Position numbers and translations under genes: made by a program. Below the pieces are notes generated by a model. That model saw only the letters and a list, made by a program, of their open reading frames with translations. It was not told the origin of the DNA and searched no databases. DNA of 32,997 bases from a virus: positions 1-32,997 of IMG/VR virus record IMGVR_UViG_3300037493_002835. One strand, 5' to 3'. Below, one piece after another: positions 1-6,963 of this stretch. Numbering within the stretch: position 1 is the first letter of the stretch; every line of letters starts with the position of its first letter.

Positions 1-1527
1 CACTTCCTGCATCACCTCCACCGCCACCGGCACGCCGCGCGTCGGCATGTCCATGAATTTTGCTTCGCGGCCAGGCACATACTCGTTTTGCACCGCCGGC
101 CCGATCTTGTATCGCGTGCTGATCCCTTTCGGCACGTTCAACGGGGGCACAACGCTGATGCTCGCGAGGTCCACCACGCTATCAATCATGTTCTTCTCCA
201 CCATCTGATACGTGTTCAGGATTTCAGGCAGACCGCGAGACGCGAGCCACGACCGATCAAACCGCTCACGCCGACCCACGATGATGGGATACGCCGCGCG
301 CGGGTTGTTCAGGATGCCGTCTTTGCCCGCGAGTTCTTTGCCCGACCCGTTTGCTGTCACATGCGGATTGAACACCGTGTATTGCACCTGGGTGATGCCG
401 TCCTCGTCCACTTGCTTGCGATACGCCCACACCGTCTCGATGAACCAACTGCGATTATCAATCGCGCGCCAAGAATAGGTGCCGTTGGGCTGATACGGGT
501 TGTTCAGTTCCCACGTCGAGAATTTGCCGCGTGTCTTAATCGCTTCCTCCACCCATTCCTCGCTCCAGCCATCGGCCAGAACGCGACTCCGCAAATCCGC
601 TTCCGTCATCAACTGGCGCACGAACACAATCGGGCTGTCCTGAACCTCGCCCGCTTCCGTGGGCATCACGAAATCGCGATACGGTTTCAACGCCCGGATG
701 CTGGGCTGATTCTTGCACAGATACGGCATGGGCAATTCCGCCGTGCCGTCCTCGCGCAATCCCCGCACTGCCGCCTTCGCCCGTTTCGTGCTCAACAGCA
801 ACACGTCGCTCTCCTGCAACTCATCATCCTCGGCGATCTGGCGGCGCACGTAGATGTCGTAAATGTATTTCACCGCCTCAACCGCCTGCGCTTCCAGCGT
901 CGGGTCGAGCAGCAGTTGCGGGAACACGGCGATCACTTGCGCCAGTTCCGCCTCTGGCCCTTGCGCGCCGCCTTGTTGTAGGGCTTGCTGCGCTTGCTGG
1001 CTCATCGCCATCAAATCCTGCATCTTCACCTTCACCATCTTGCGCCCCACCTCGCGCTCCCAGAACACGCCCAACCCCACGCTGCCGTGCGCGTTGAAGT
1101 ATTGCGCGCTCAACTCCACTTCCGCGTCCAGTTCGCGATGCAGTTGAAAATGCACCATCCAATCCAGATACGTCGTCGCCGTGGCGCTGTCGTCAATGTC
1201 GTTGGGGCTGGACCCGGCCAGCTTCATCACCGAGTTCCAAAAACTCATGTAGAGCATTGCGGAGATTTCGTTCACCGCGCCGTCGCTGGTGTAGTTCCGC
1301 ATGTCGCTCGCGCCTTCCCACGGGAACGCCTCTTTTCCGTCCGGCAAATCTTCCGCGTGCTTCTTGCCATCGTCGGATTGACCCACCCAGCGCGAGAGCC
1401 GCACATCCTCGCCGGCGGTCACGCGCCCGAAATGATCCCCCTGCGATCCGCACCGCTTGAACTCGTTGATCAGTTCGCCGACCCGTAGCTCGGTGCTGAC
1501 GTTTGAAAGTGTCGTTTGATTATCCAT
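1..1527 (-). CDS. Phage portal protein (3' end beyond window)
   Basis: Portal proteins form the dodecameric ring at the capsid vertex through which the terminase pumps DNA and onto which the tail docks. The reverse strand is open from an ATG at 1527 to the window edge, giving 509 codons with no stop. The protein opens MDNQTTLSNVSTEL and has an acidic, aromatic-rich composition. A PWEGASDMRNY segment near residue 70 resembles the 'PWxGASD' stretch of podovirus and Gifsy-like portals, and a glutamine/alanine-rich helix lies near residue 190. It is the third gene of a packaging set: large terminase, a 94-residue protein, then this one. The 200-bp gap before it carries a tandem repeat and a palindrome. 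The assignment rests on this motif, size and position. The C-terminal barrel is not in the window. Confidence 0.85.
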   Translation of the reverse strand, partial: MDNQTTLSNVSTELRVGELINEFKRCGSQGDHFGRVTAGEDVRLSRWVGQSDDGKKHAEDLPDGKEAFPWEGASDMRNYTSDGAVNEISAMLYMSFWNSVMKLAGSSPNDIDDSATATTYLDWMVHFQLHRELDAEVELSAQYFNAHGSVGLGVFWEREVGRKMVKVKMQDLMAMSQQAQQALQQGGAQGPEAELAQVIAVFPQLLLDPTLEAQAVEAVKYIYDIYVRRQIAEDDELQESDVLLLSTKRAKAAVRGLREDGTAELPMPYLCKNQPSIRALKPYRDFVMPTEAGEVQDSPIVFVRQLMTEADLRSRVLADGWSEEWVEEAIKTRGKFSTWELNNPYQPNGTYSWRAIDNRSWFIETVWAYRKQVDEDGITQVQYTVFNPHVTANGSGKELAGKDGILNNPRAAYPIIVGRRERFDRSWLASRGLPEILNTYQMVEKNMIDSVVDLASISVVPPLNVPKGISTRYKIGPAVQNEYVPGREAKFMDMPTRGVPVAVEVMQEV

Positions 1528-1572
1528 CACCCTTCTTCTCACCACAAAACCCCGTCACGCGCAAAGGCGGAA

Positions 1573-1612
1573 CGGAGTTTTGCGGAAGTTTGCGGAGCTT
1601 TGCGGAAGTTTT
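1573..1612. repeat. Four tandem 10-bp repeats next to the packaging genes
   Basis: The units read CGGAGTTTTG, CGGAAGTTTG, CGGAGCTTTG and CGGAAGTTTT. A 10-bp period is about one helical turn, so each unit faces the same side of the DNA, as in arrays bound by a multimeric protein. The array lies directly upstream of the portal gene and two genes from the large terminase. A pac-like recognition site is possible but is inference. Confidence 0.6.
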
Positions 1613-1626
1613 AACCGCTGAACAGT

Positions 1627-1703
1627 AAGGAGGAACTCAGAAACTCAGGAAAAGGTTTTTAATCGTCTTTGTTTTCAGTTCTTGAGTTCTTGAGTTCCTC
1701 CTT
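1627..1703. repeat. Imperfect palindrome, AAGGAGGAACTCA type, copy 1
   Basis: The left arm AAGGAGGAACTCAGAAACTC and the right arm ending GAGTTCCTCCTT pair over about 22 positions with three mismatches around a 33-base centre. The right arm holds the direct repeat TTGAGTTC twice. A second element with the same ends lies at 8572-8628. Both sit in intergenic gaps of the leftward operon. They could act as transcript hairpins, dispersed REP-like elements or both. Confidence 0.65.
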
Positions 1704-1727
1704 CACGTTTTTATTGCCTGCTGCCGC

Positions 1728-2012
1728 TCACAATTTGAACCCCGTCATCCGGGCGATCTCGTGTTTGTAGTAAAGCGTCTGACCGCCGTTCGGTTTCTTG
1801 AACGCCTTGAGGTGGCCCTCGCGCACTTCCGTGTCCAGTTCCTCGCGACTCAACCCGGTCCACTCGATGAACACCCCGGCGCGCACCAGGCCCGGCAATT
1901 TGTTGAACTCCGCTTGCGTGCAGTCGTTCACGCGCGACAGTCGCGGATTGCAAAACATCCGCCGTGCCGCCGCCAAAAACTCATCCAATTTTTGTTCCTG
2001 ATCTTTGGTCAT
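1728..2012 (-). CDS. Small protein with a winged-helix-like C-terminus, between terminase and portal
   Basis: This 94-residue protein lies 10 bp downstream of the large terminase gene and before the portal gene. Residues 1-45 are helical and charged. The C-terminal half (LSREELDTEVREGHLKAF, then QTLYYKHEIARMTG) has the spacing of a MerR or excisionase-type winged helix, in which an aromatic strand follows the recognition helix. A DNA-binding role in packaging or regulation would fit, and it could be a non-canonical small terminase, but I do not recognise the family. The ATG at 2012 is the only good start. The short gap to the terminase gene points to co-transcription. Confidence 0.7.
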   Translation of the reverse strand: MTKDQEQKLDEFLAAARRMFCNPRLSRVNDCTQAEFNKLPGLVRAGVFIEWTGLSREELDTEVREGHLKAFKKPNGGQTLYYKHEIARMTGFKL

Positions 2013-2022
2013 AATGTTTTTT

Positions 2023-3768
2023 TTAATACGCCCCGCCCCCTAAACTTTTCAACGTCGTGTCCGTGTAATGTTCCAACTCCGCCAACGCCATGTATCTCAC
2101 CAAATCCGCAAAGTCTTTCGCTCCCGCTTTCTCCCCGCCGCGTCCCGTGTAGTTCGTCATCATCCAAATGATCTGCTTGCACTCGCGACTCACAAACAGC
2201 CGGGGCGCATTGGTCACCATGTCCAGCAGCTTCGTGTTGTCCCACCACAACAAATCGTTCACCACACTCAACCCGCGCTCCACATCCACCCCGCTCGCCG
2301 GCGTCAGAATCATCGGGTTCTTCCCATCCGCGAACTGATCCACCAGACACGTTCCGCCGTGCAATTCCATGTGCGGATTCCGCCCCGCCCTCGGATCAAT
2401 GAAGCGCTGGAAGATTTCTTCCTTGGAGGAGGGTGGCACGTTGCCACCCTCCAGCCGCAGCCACGTCTCCTTCATCTGGTCCACGCCCAACCCCAAACTC
2501 CGCTGCGCGCTGCCCGGTTTGCCGTCCGGCTGCGTCGGATCATCCGCCGGCACTGCCCATTCCCCATACGTCTGCGCGTCCGGCCAGTCCCGGTATATCC
2601 ACATCTTGCCGCCCGGCGTCACGCGCACCCATAACGTCGCCCAGTTGCGCGCCCCTGCCGGGTCGGTGAACATGTAGTTCGTGCCCTGCGTCGGAATATG
2701 TTTCGGGTCAACGATGTTCCACTCGCCGAACATCGGGAACGCTTTGTTCATCACGTCGCGCGCGTAGCCGTAGGCGTTCTCCTCGATGTAATGGCTCGGC
2801 CTGCCTTGACACAACGATTTTACCCCGGCGTAGTTCTCACCGAACACGTTGAACTCCGTGAAGAAATAAATCGCCGCTGTCTTGGGCCGTGTGCAGGTCT
2901 GGATGTAAGGCATGTGCCCCACCGGCAATCCGGGGATGTTCACCCGATCCGGCAACAATTCCGCAAACCGGCTCTCCACCGTCTCCGGTGTGCCCAACAC
3001 TTCCTTGATCGTCGTCGTGATGCCTTCCGTGGTGCTGAACGTCCACAGGATTTTACCGCTGCGCGTTGTGCTGCGGAAATCCAACGTCTCCAGCCACGGC
3101 AACGTCAGATTCTCGTCCGCCCACGCGCCGATGTTCGCCACGGGCGGCGCACCGTCCGCCACATTCGCGCCGATCTCCCACCCTTGAAACTCTTTCACGT
3201 CCTGGTTGTAGGTCAGGAAATGAATTTCAGTCCGATTCGGCAACACGAGGATGCCGTTGGCAAACCCGTTGGCGGGCGAGTAAGAGATTTTGAACACGCG
3301 CCGACGATCTTCTTTCCCGTTCAATCGTTTTAATTCCGGTGGCAGAAATTTCCAGATGAGCTTCTGTTGCGTGCTGATGCTCGTCCGCACGTTGTCTTGC
3401 ATACACCAGAGGATGCCGCGCCCGTGCGCCAGCGCGGACTGCACCACGCGCTTGGCTGCCCATTCAGACTTGGAAGCGCGCTTGCCGCCGGCCACGTAGA
3501 TGAGTTTGTGATCCGTCATCAACCGATCTGCATCCGGCCAGTTCGTCAACTCGAACCCGCACCGCAACGGATCCCCGTCCTCGCTCGCCATCAGGATGCG
3601 TTCCTCGCGTTCCTTGAACAACGCGGCCACCTGCGCCGGACCGTCCGGCTGCCGCAACACCGGCACGATCTCGGCATCCGTGAACCACGGCAGGAACGGA
3701 TGCGGCGTGGGCCGCCACGTCGCCCGCGCCACCTCCAGCAAGTCCGCCTCTGTGATGGTGTCAATCAT
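2023..3768 (-). CDS. terL: Terminase large subunit (packaging ATPase and nuclease)
   Basis: This is the motor that cuts concatemeric phage DNA and drives it into the prohead. The 581 residues match the usual size. The N-terminal ATPase shows a deviant Walker A, YVAGGKRASKSEW (residues 91-103), and a Walker B ending in acidic residues, IGAWADEN (213-220). The C-terminal RNase H-like nuclease begins at YMFTDPAG with Asp369, and further acidic candidates lie at FIDPR (Asp458) and around 495-505. The start ATG at 3768 overlaps the stop of the preceding small gene as ATGA, so translation is probably coupled. No classical small terminase is obvious. The three short genes before it and the 94-residue gene after it are the candidates. 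Confidence 0.93.
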   Translation of the reverse strand: MIDTITEADLLEVARATWRPTPHPFLPWFTDAEIVPVLRQPDGPAQVAALFKEREERILMASEDGDPLRCGFELTNWPDADRLMTDHKLIYVAGGKRASKSEWAAKRVVQSALAHGRGILWCMQDNVRTSISTQQKLIWKFLPPELKRLNGKEDRRRVFKISYSPANGFANGILVLPNRTEIHFLTYNQDVKEFQGWEIGANVADGAPPVANIGAWADENLTLPWLETLDFRSTTRSGKILWTFSTTEGITTTIKEVLGTPETVESRFAELLPDRVNIPGLPVGHMPYIQTCTRPKTAAIYFFTEFNVFGENYAGVKSLCQGRPSHYIEENAYGYARDVMNKAFPMFGEWNIVDPKHIPTQGTNYMFTDPAGARNWATLWVRVTPGGKMWIYRDWPDAQTYGEWAVPADDPTQPDGKPGSAQRSLGLGVDQMKETWLRLEGGNVPPSSKEEIFQRFIDPRAGRNPHMELHGGTCLVDQFADGKNPMILTPASGVDVERGLSVVNDLLWWDNTKLLDMVTNAPRLFVSRECKQIIWMMTNYTGRGGEKAGAKDFADLVRYMALAELEHYTDTTLKSLGGGAY

Positions 3769-3965
3769 CCTCGTTTGGGTTTTGGTATGCCCATCGCCAC
3801 CCGTTCCAGTTCATACGCCTGGCATTGCAACCGCACCGAGGTGCGCACCAACTGATGCGCCTCCGCCGGCGTGAAGTCGCGTCCCACCTGCAACACCGCC
3901 GCGATAAGGTCCAACGCCTCCTGCGCCGCACCCGCCGCTTCCAATAGAGTCATCCCTGTTGTCAT
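3765..3965 (-). CDS. Short helical protein coupled to the terminase (66 aa)
   Basis: I do not recognise this protein. It is short, alanine-rich and predicted helical, beginning MTTGMTLLEAAGAAQEALD and ending in a basic GIPKPKRG tail. The frame is open further upstream to 4001, but I chose the ATG at 3965 because it overlaps the stop of the upstream gene as ATGA. Its own stop overlaps the terminase start in the same way. This double coupling places it firmly in the packaging operon. A small-terminase role is conceivable from position but unsupported by any motif. Confidence 0.65.
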   Translation of the reverse strand: MTTGMTLLEAAGAAQEALDLIAAVLQVGRDFTPAEAHQLVRTSVRLQCQAYELERVAMGIPKPKRG

Positions 3966-4237
3966 GCTGATTTCGTTAAAAGCTGTTCCAGTCCTCTGCA
4001 AAATTGCCGTGCCGATTGTCCGTCTGAGGTTCGCACCCGACCCAAGAACCGGCTGATGGAGACTTGCACCCGCTCGCCACGAGCCGATTCAATGCGGATG
4101 ATGAAATCCGGTTTGGCCTTGCGGGGCAGCCGCAGTTTGCTTGCAGGGTAGATTTCAGGTTCAGCCAATGCGCGATCAATCCTGATCCTCGCCTTAGCCT
4201 CAACTGCGTTTTTGCTATGTCGTTTCGTCCAGCGCAT
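3962..4237 (-). CDS. Basic phage protein of unknown function (91 aa)
   Basis: This is a basic protein with a central strand-like segment (KPDFIIRIESARGERVQVSI) that also looks like the core of a small nucleic-acid-binding fold. No family is recognised. The chosen ATG at 4237 has AAAAAGGA five bases upstream. A longer reading would start at a TTG at 4258. Its stop overlaps the next gene as ATGA. A competing frame (3976-4299) of similar length lacks such coupling, so I prefer this one. Confidence 0.6.
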   Translation of the reverse strand: MRWTKRHSKNAVEAKARIRIDRALAEPEIYPASKLRLPRKAKPDFIIRIESARGERVQVSISRFLGRVRTSDGQSARQFCRGLEQLLTKSA

Positions 4238-4280
4238 TTGTATCCTTTTTTGTGGCAACCAAGCCGCCTAATACATTGTT

Positions 4281-4547
4281 CTACGACTCGAACTCCCACG
4301 TTTTGAGAGCATCAGCTTTGTCGGATGCGGCGATTAGCATTTCACCGACCTTTCTGGCCATGCGGCTATCCATTCCAAACGCCTCTCCAGGCTCATCTGA
4401 TAGGTGTGGCAGTGTTAGTATCACGCGGCGCAGTCTGACGCCGCCCCAGTCCACGCCTTCCCATCTTACGGATGCCTCGACCGTCGTAGAACCACGCGCT
4501 TCAGCGAACCTGAGCGGGTTTGGGCTGTTTTGAGTTGCAGGTTTCAT
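4281..4547 (-). CDS. Hypothetical phage protein (88 aa)
   Basis: This 88-residue protein lies between the methyltransferase and the terminase-linked genes. It has a strand-rich middle (VRLRRVILTLPHLSDEP) followed by a helix (MARKVGEMLIAASDKADALK), which suggests one small folded domain. The N-terminus is polar. No family is recognised. It begins 13 bp after the methyltransferase stop with only a weak ribosome binding site, and its stop lies 43 bp before the ATG of the next gene, so it belongs to the same leftward transcript. Confidence 0.6.
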   Translation of the reverse strand: MKPATQNSPNPLRFAEARGSTTVEASVRWEGVDWGGVRLRRVILTLPHLSDEPGEAFGMDSRMARKVGEMLIAASDKADALKTWEFES

Positions 4548-4560
4548 ATTTACTTGCAGG

Positions 4561-5547
4561 TTATTCGCGCTCAGGTCGCTGAGCTTGGTCGTTCTCCATC
4601 ATTCGCGCCCATGCAGTTGCGACCACTGCTGGTATTTGTCCGTCGCCAAGGGCTGCAACCCGGTCCAGTCCACGGGCCACCCCATCAGCCACTCGACAAA
4701 GTTTGGATTCATCAGTTTGCCCAAGTTTTCCGGGATGATTTTGCCACCATCGTCCACGCACACAGCCGCGTTCAGTGGCAGACTGTTCCGATTGAATTGC
4801 TCCTTGCCGGCGGTGTTCTTCGAGTCGTTGACGGTTGGCGTCGGCCACACCCGTTGCCCGCGCTTGAAGGACACCGGATACTTCTCGGTATTCGTAGAGG
4901 TCGTCTTGTCCTGTTCCGATGCAGTCGCACTCATGCCAGTGGCAGTCACATTCGGGACACCACGGTTCTTCGCAGCACTCACACTCAAGCATGTCCCCGA
5001 TGTCTCGGACTCGTCGCCATTGTTGCTTTCCGACGATCCAAATTCGGCGTCTGACGTGGCTTGCTCCGACATCGAAACCGGATAGACAGTCCCATCGAGC
5101 ATCATACCCCGCCTCGGCCAGGTCTCGGAGGACTTGTCCGAAATAGCCGTGACTGCCGAGCAGTCCGACGACATTTTCCAAGAGGACATATTTTGGTTCA
5201 GCGAGGCGTATGGTTTCGATGGTTGCAGGCCATTGGTTTTTATCGCCAGTTCCGGCAGTGCCCTTGCCTGAGTGCATGTAGTTTGCGAGGGAAAATTCCT
5301 GGCACGGAAAGCCCGCCGATACGATGTCAACCACTCCGCGATATTGTGCTGCATATCCGTCCCGAACAAAGTCTCGGACATCGCCACAATAGACGGGTGC
5401 ATCGTCGAGAAACCCATCTGCAATGCGCTGGGCGAGCACACGGCAGCGGAGTTGTTCACGCTCGACGTAGCCGAGCGTGGTCCAGCCGAGGAGCTTGCTG
5501 CCAAGTAAGCCGCCGCCGCAACCAGAGAAAAGCGAAAGCTCACGCAT
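4561..5547 (-). CDS. dcm: DNA (cytosine-5) methyltransferase
   Basis: This enzyme transfers a methyl group from S-adenosylmethionine to C5 of cytosine. In phages it commonly protects the genome from restriction. The conserved motifs appear in order in 328 residues: motif I LFSGCGGGLLGSKLLGW (6-22), motif IV AGFPCQEFS with the catalytic Cys82, motif VI ENV (125-127), motif VIII HVRRRIWIVG (164-173) and motif X-like ALGDGQIPAVVATAW (299-313). In place of a long target-recognition domain is a cysteine- and histidine-rich block at 189-209, a possible zinc site. Before the IS insertion, the upstream small gene overlapped this start by eight bases (ATGCGTGA). A second open frame runs through almost the whole gene (see the next entry). 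No restriction enzyme partner is present. Confidence 0.92.
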   Translation of the reverse strand: MRELSLFSGCGGGLLGSKLLGWTTLGYVEREQLRCRVLAQRIADGFLDDAPVYCGDVRDFVRDGYAAQYRGVVDIVSAGFPCQEFSLANYMHSGKGTAGTGDKNQWPATIETIRLAEPKYVLLENVVGLLGSHGYFGQVLRDLAEAGYDARWDCLSGFDVGASHVRRRIWIVGKQQWRRVRDIGDMLECECCEEPWCPECDCHWHECDCIGTGQDDLYEYREVSGVLQARATGVADANRQRLEEHRRQGAIQSEQSATERGCVRGRWWQNHPGKLGQTDESKLCRVADGVARGLDRVAALGDGQIPAVVATAWARMMENDQAQRPERE

Positions 5548-5564
5548 AGATTTCGGCAGACCAT
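4599..5564 (-). CDS. Overlapping +1-frame ORF within the methyltransferase gene
   Basis: This 321-codon frame is open on the same strand as the methyltransferase, shifted by one base. Its N-terminal 60 residues are alanine- and serine-rich and look like translated noise. Later parts carry segments I associate with phage methyltransferase-linked proteins: SSWKMSS and SETWPRRGMMLDGTVYP (about 127-162), VWPTPTVNDSKNTAG (239-253) and KLMNPNFVEWLMGWPVDW (283-300), followed by LATDKYQQW. Both frames therefore look like known protein sequence over the same DNA. It may be a real overprinted gene, probably starting at an internal Met such as 62 or 71. It may also be a conserved shadow of the methyltransferase frame. 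I cannot decide without a substitution test. Confidence 0.35.
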   Translation of the reverse strand: MVCRNLCVSFRFSLVAAAAYLAASSSAGPRSATSSVNNSAAVCSPSALQMGFSTMHPSIVAMSETLFGTDMQHNIAEWLTSYRRAFRARNFPSQTTCTQARALPELAIKTNGLQPSKPYASLNQNMSSWKMSSDCSAVTAISDKSSETWPRRGMMLDGTVYPVSMSEQATSDAEFGSSESNNGDESETSGTCLSVSAAKNRGVPNVTATGMSATASEQDKTTSTNTEKYPVSFKRGQRVWPTPTVNDSKNTAGKEQFNRNSLPLNAAVCVDDGGKIIPENLGKLMNPNFVEWLMGWPVDWTGLQPLATDKYQQWSQLHGRE

Positions 5565-5568
5565 TTGG

Positions 5569-5576
5569 CTTCGTAT
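5569..5576. repeat. Target-site duplication of the IS element, left copy
   Basis: The sequence CTTCGTAT directly outside the left inverted repeat is repeated at 7014-7021 outside the right one. Eight bases is the expected duplication length for IS256-family insertion. The duplication fixes the element's borders and shows that it inserted as a single unit. Confidence 0.88.
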
Positions 5577-5604
5577 GGTTTTGTCCAGAAAACTGTGTAA
5601 GTGG
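5577..5604. repeat. IS256-family left terminal inverted repeat
   Basis: This 28-bp end matches the reverse complement of 6986-7013 at 21 of 28 positions. The inner 13 bases (ACTGTGTAAGTGG) are identical. That core is typical of IS256-family ends. Confidence 0.88.
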
Positions 5605-5739
5605 TTTTTTGTTTTGGTTTTTGTTTGTTCAATATCCCGGGCGTCAGCCGCGAGTTAAAATGAGCCGGGGGCGAGCGGCGAGCCCCAGCTCGCGCCCCCG
5701 GCGGTCAATGGTTCGTGAGTCGTTCTTCATCTCTTTTCC

Positions 5740-6957
5740 TCAGTCCAGCTTGGGCATCCGCTCCCCAAACTCGATCGCAAACCGATTCAACGCCTCGCTC
5801 CAGTTGGCGATCGGCATCGTCCACTTCTTGGCGATCCGCTCTAGGGCCAACCAGTATAGCTTGAGCAGCGATTCCTGATGCGGAAACACTCCTCGGTTCT
5901 TGCTGATCTTCCTCAAGGATCGGTTCACCGATTCTATCGCGTTGGTCGTGTAGATGGCTCGTCGTATCTCTTCAGGGTATTTCAGAAACATTACCAACTC
6001 CGCCCAGTGCGCCCGCCAGCTCTTGCTGATCGTCGGGTATTTGCGATCCCACTTGGCTTCAAATGCCACCAGTGCTTGCTCGGCTTGGGTCACCGTCGCC
6101 GCCCGATAGATCACTCTCAAATCCGCCGCCACAGCCTTGCGTTCTTTCCACCCCACATAGCTCAGGGAATGTCTCACCATGTGCACCAGGCACAACTGCA
6201 CTTGCGTCGCCGGAAACACCACTGCCATCGCTTCGGGAAATCCTTTGATCCCATCCACGCATCCAATGAAAATGTCCTTCACGCCCCGGTTCTTTAATTC
6301 CGTCAACACATGCTGCCAGAATTTCGCCCCTTCACTGCTGGCCACCCACATCCCCAGCACTTCCTTCTTCCCGGCCATCGTGATCCCCAATGCCAGATAC
6401 ACCGCCACCTTGCTCACCGTTCCGTTCTCTCGCACCTTGCCCCACAGCGCATCAAAATAAACAATCGGATACACGTCCTCCAACGGTCGGTTCTGCCAGA
6501 CCTGCACCTCCGCGCACACCGCGTCGGTCACTTGCGACACCAAACTCGGTGACACCTCCACGCCGTAGATCTCCAACAGGTGTCCCTCGATCTCACGCGT
6601 CGTCAGTCCTCGCGAATACAAGCTGATGATCGCCTGGTCAAACCCTTCAAACCGTCGTTGCCCCTTGGCCACAATCTGAGGTTCAAAGGTCCCGTTGCGA
6701 TCTCGCGGGGTCGCCAGCTCCATGCTCCCAAACTCTCCCTTGAGCGTCTTGGGTGTCGTGCCGTTGCGTGAGTTGCCGGTCTTTCGCCCGGCGGGGTCAT
6801 GCTTGCCGTAGCCCAAATGCACCGTCAACTCCGCCCCCATCGCTTTTTCAAGCAGTCGCTTCTGCAACACCTTAAGCAGCCCGTTCTGCCCCAGCAAATC
6901 CTCGGGCTTTTGATAATCCTTCAATAGTTCATCCAACACCGCTTCAGTTATGGCCAT
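5740..6957 (-). CDS. IS256-family transposase
   Basis: This DDE transposase of the mutator-like (Transposase_mut) group excises a copy of its element through a circular intermediate and inserts it elsewhere. The catalytic triad is visible: Asp169 (VYFDALW), Asp235 (GCVDGIKGF) and Glu342 (YTTNAIESVN). The C-x2-H signature of the group is at CLVHMVRH (256-262). At 405 residues it has the normal length, with no frameshift or stop. The start ATG at 6957 lies about 30 bp inside the right inverted repeat, leaving room only for a promoter in the end itself. It is transcribed in the same direction as the surrounding phage operon. Confidence 0.96.
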   Translation of the reverse strand: MAITEAVLDELLKDYQKPEDLLGQNGLLKVLQKRLLEKAMGAELTVHLGYGKHDPAGRKTGNSRNGTTPKTLKGEFGSMELATPRDRNGTFEPQIVAKGQRRFEGFDQAIISLYSRGLTTREIEGHLLEIYGVEVSPSLVSQVTDAVCAEVQVWQNRPLEDVYPIVYFDALWGKVRENGTVSKVAVYLALGITMAGKKEVLGMWVASSEGAKFWQHVLTELKNRGVKDIFIGCVDGIKGFPEAMAVVFPATQVQLCLVHMVRHSLSYVGWKERKAVAADLRVIYRAATVTQAEQALVAFEAKWDRKYPTISKSWRAHWAELVMFLKYPEEIRRAIYTTNAIESVNRSLRKISKNRGVFPHQESLLKLYWLALERIAKKWTMPIANWSEALNRFAIEFGERMPKLD

Positions 6958-6963
6958 AGTCTC

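Larger units (their letters stand above)
1528..1727. other. Repeat-rich gap between the 94-residue gene and the portal gene
   Basis: This 200-bp gap is one of the few real intergenic spaces in a genome whose genes mostly overlap. It contains four tandem 10-bp units (1573-1612) and a 77-bp imperfect palindrome (1627-1703). No open reading frame of note is seen. Its place among packaging genes makes it a candidate for a packaging or transcription-control site, but nothing in the sequence proves that. Confidence 0.5.

Noticed and set aside
88-981. Long plus-strand open frame opposite the portal gene
   Set aside because: Histidine- and arginine-rich composition is the usual antisense shadow of a GC-rich gene; the minus-strand frame is open throughout and reads as a portal protein.
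3976-4299. 107-codon minus-strand frame overlapping the 91-residue gene
   Set aside because: It lacks a ribosome binding site and stop-start coupling, whereas the alternative frame has AAAAAGGA and an ATGA overlap with the next gene.
4530-5085. Two plus-strand frames opposite the methyltransferase
   Set aside because: No motifs and shadow-like composition; both run against the transcription of the whole region.
4561-5547. Restriction-modification system
   Set aside because: Only the methyltransferase is present. None of the neighbouring small genes shows an endonuclease motif, so it is better seen as an orphan protective enzyme.
5605-5739. Possible extra gene between the transposase and the left IS end
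   Set aside because: Short, T/G-rich sequence inside the element with no credible reading frame.
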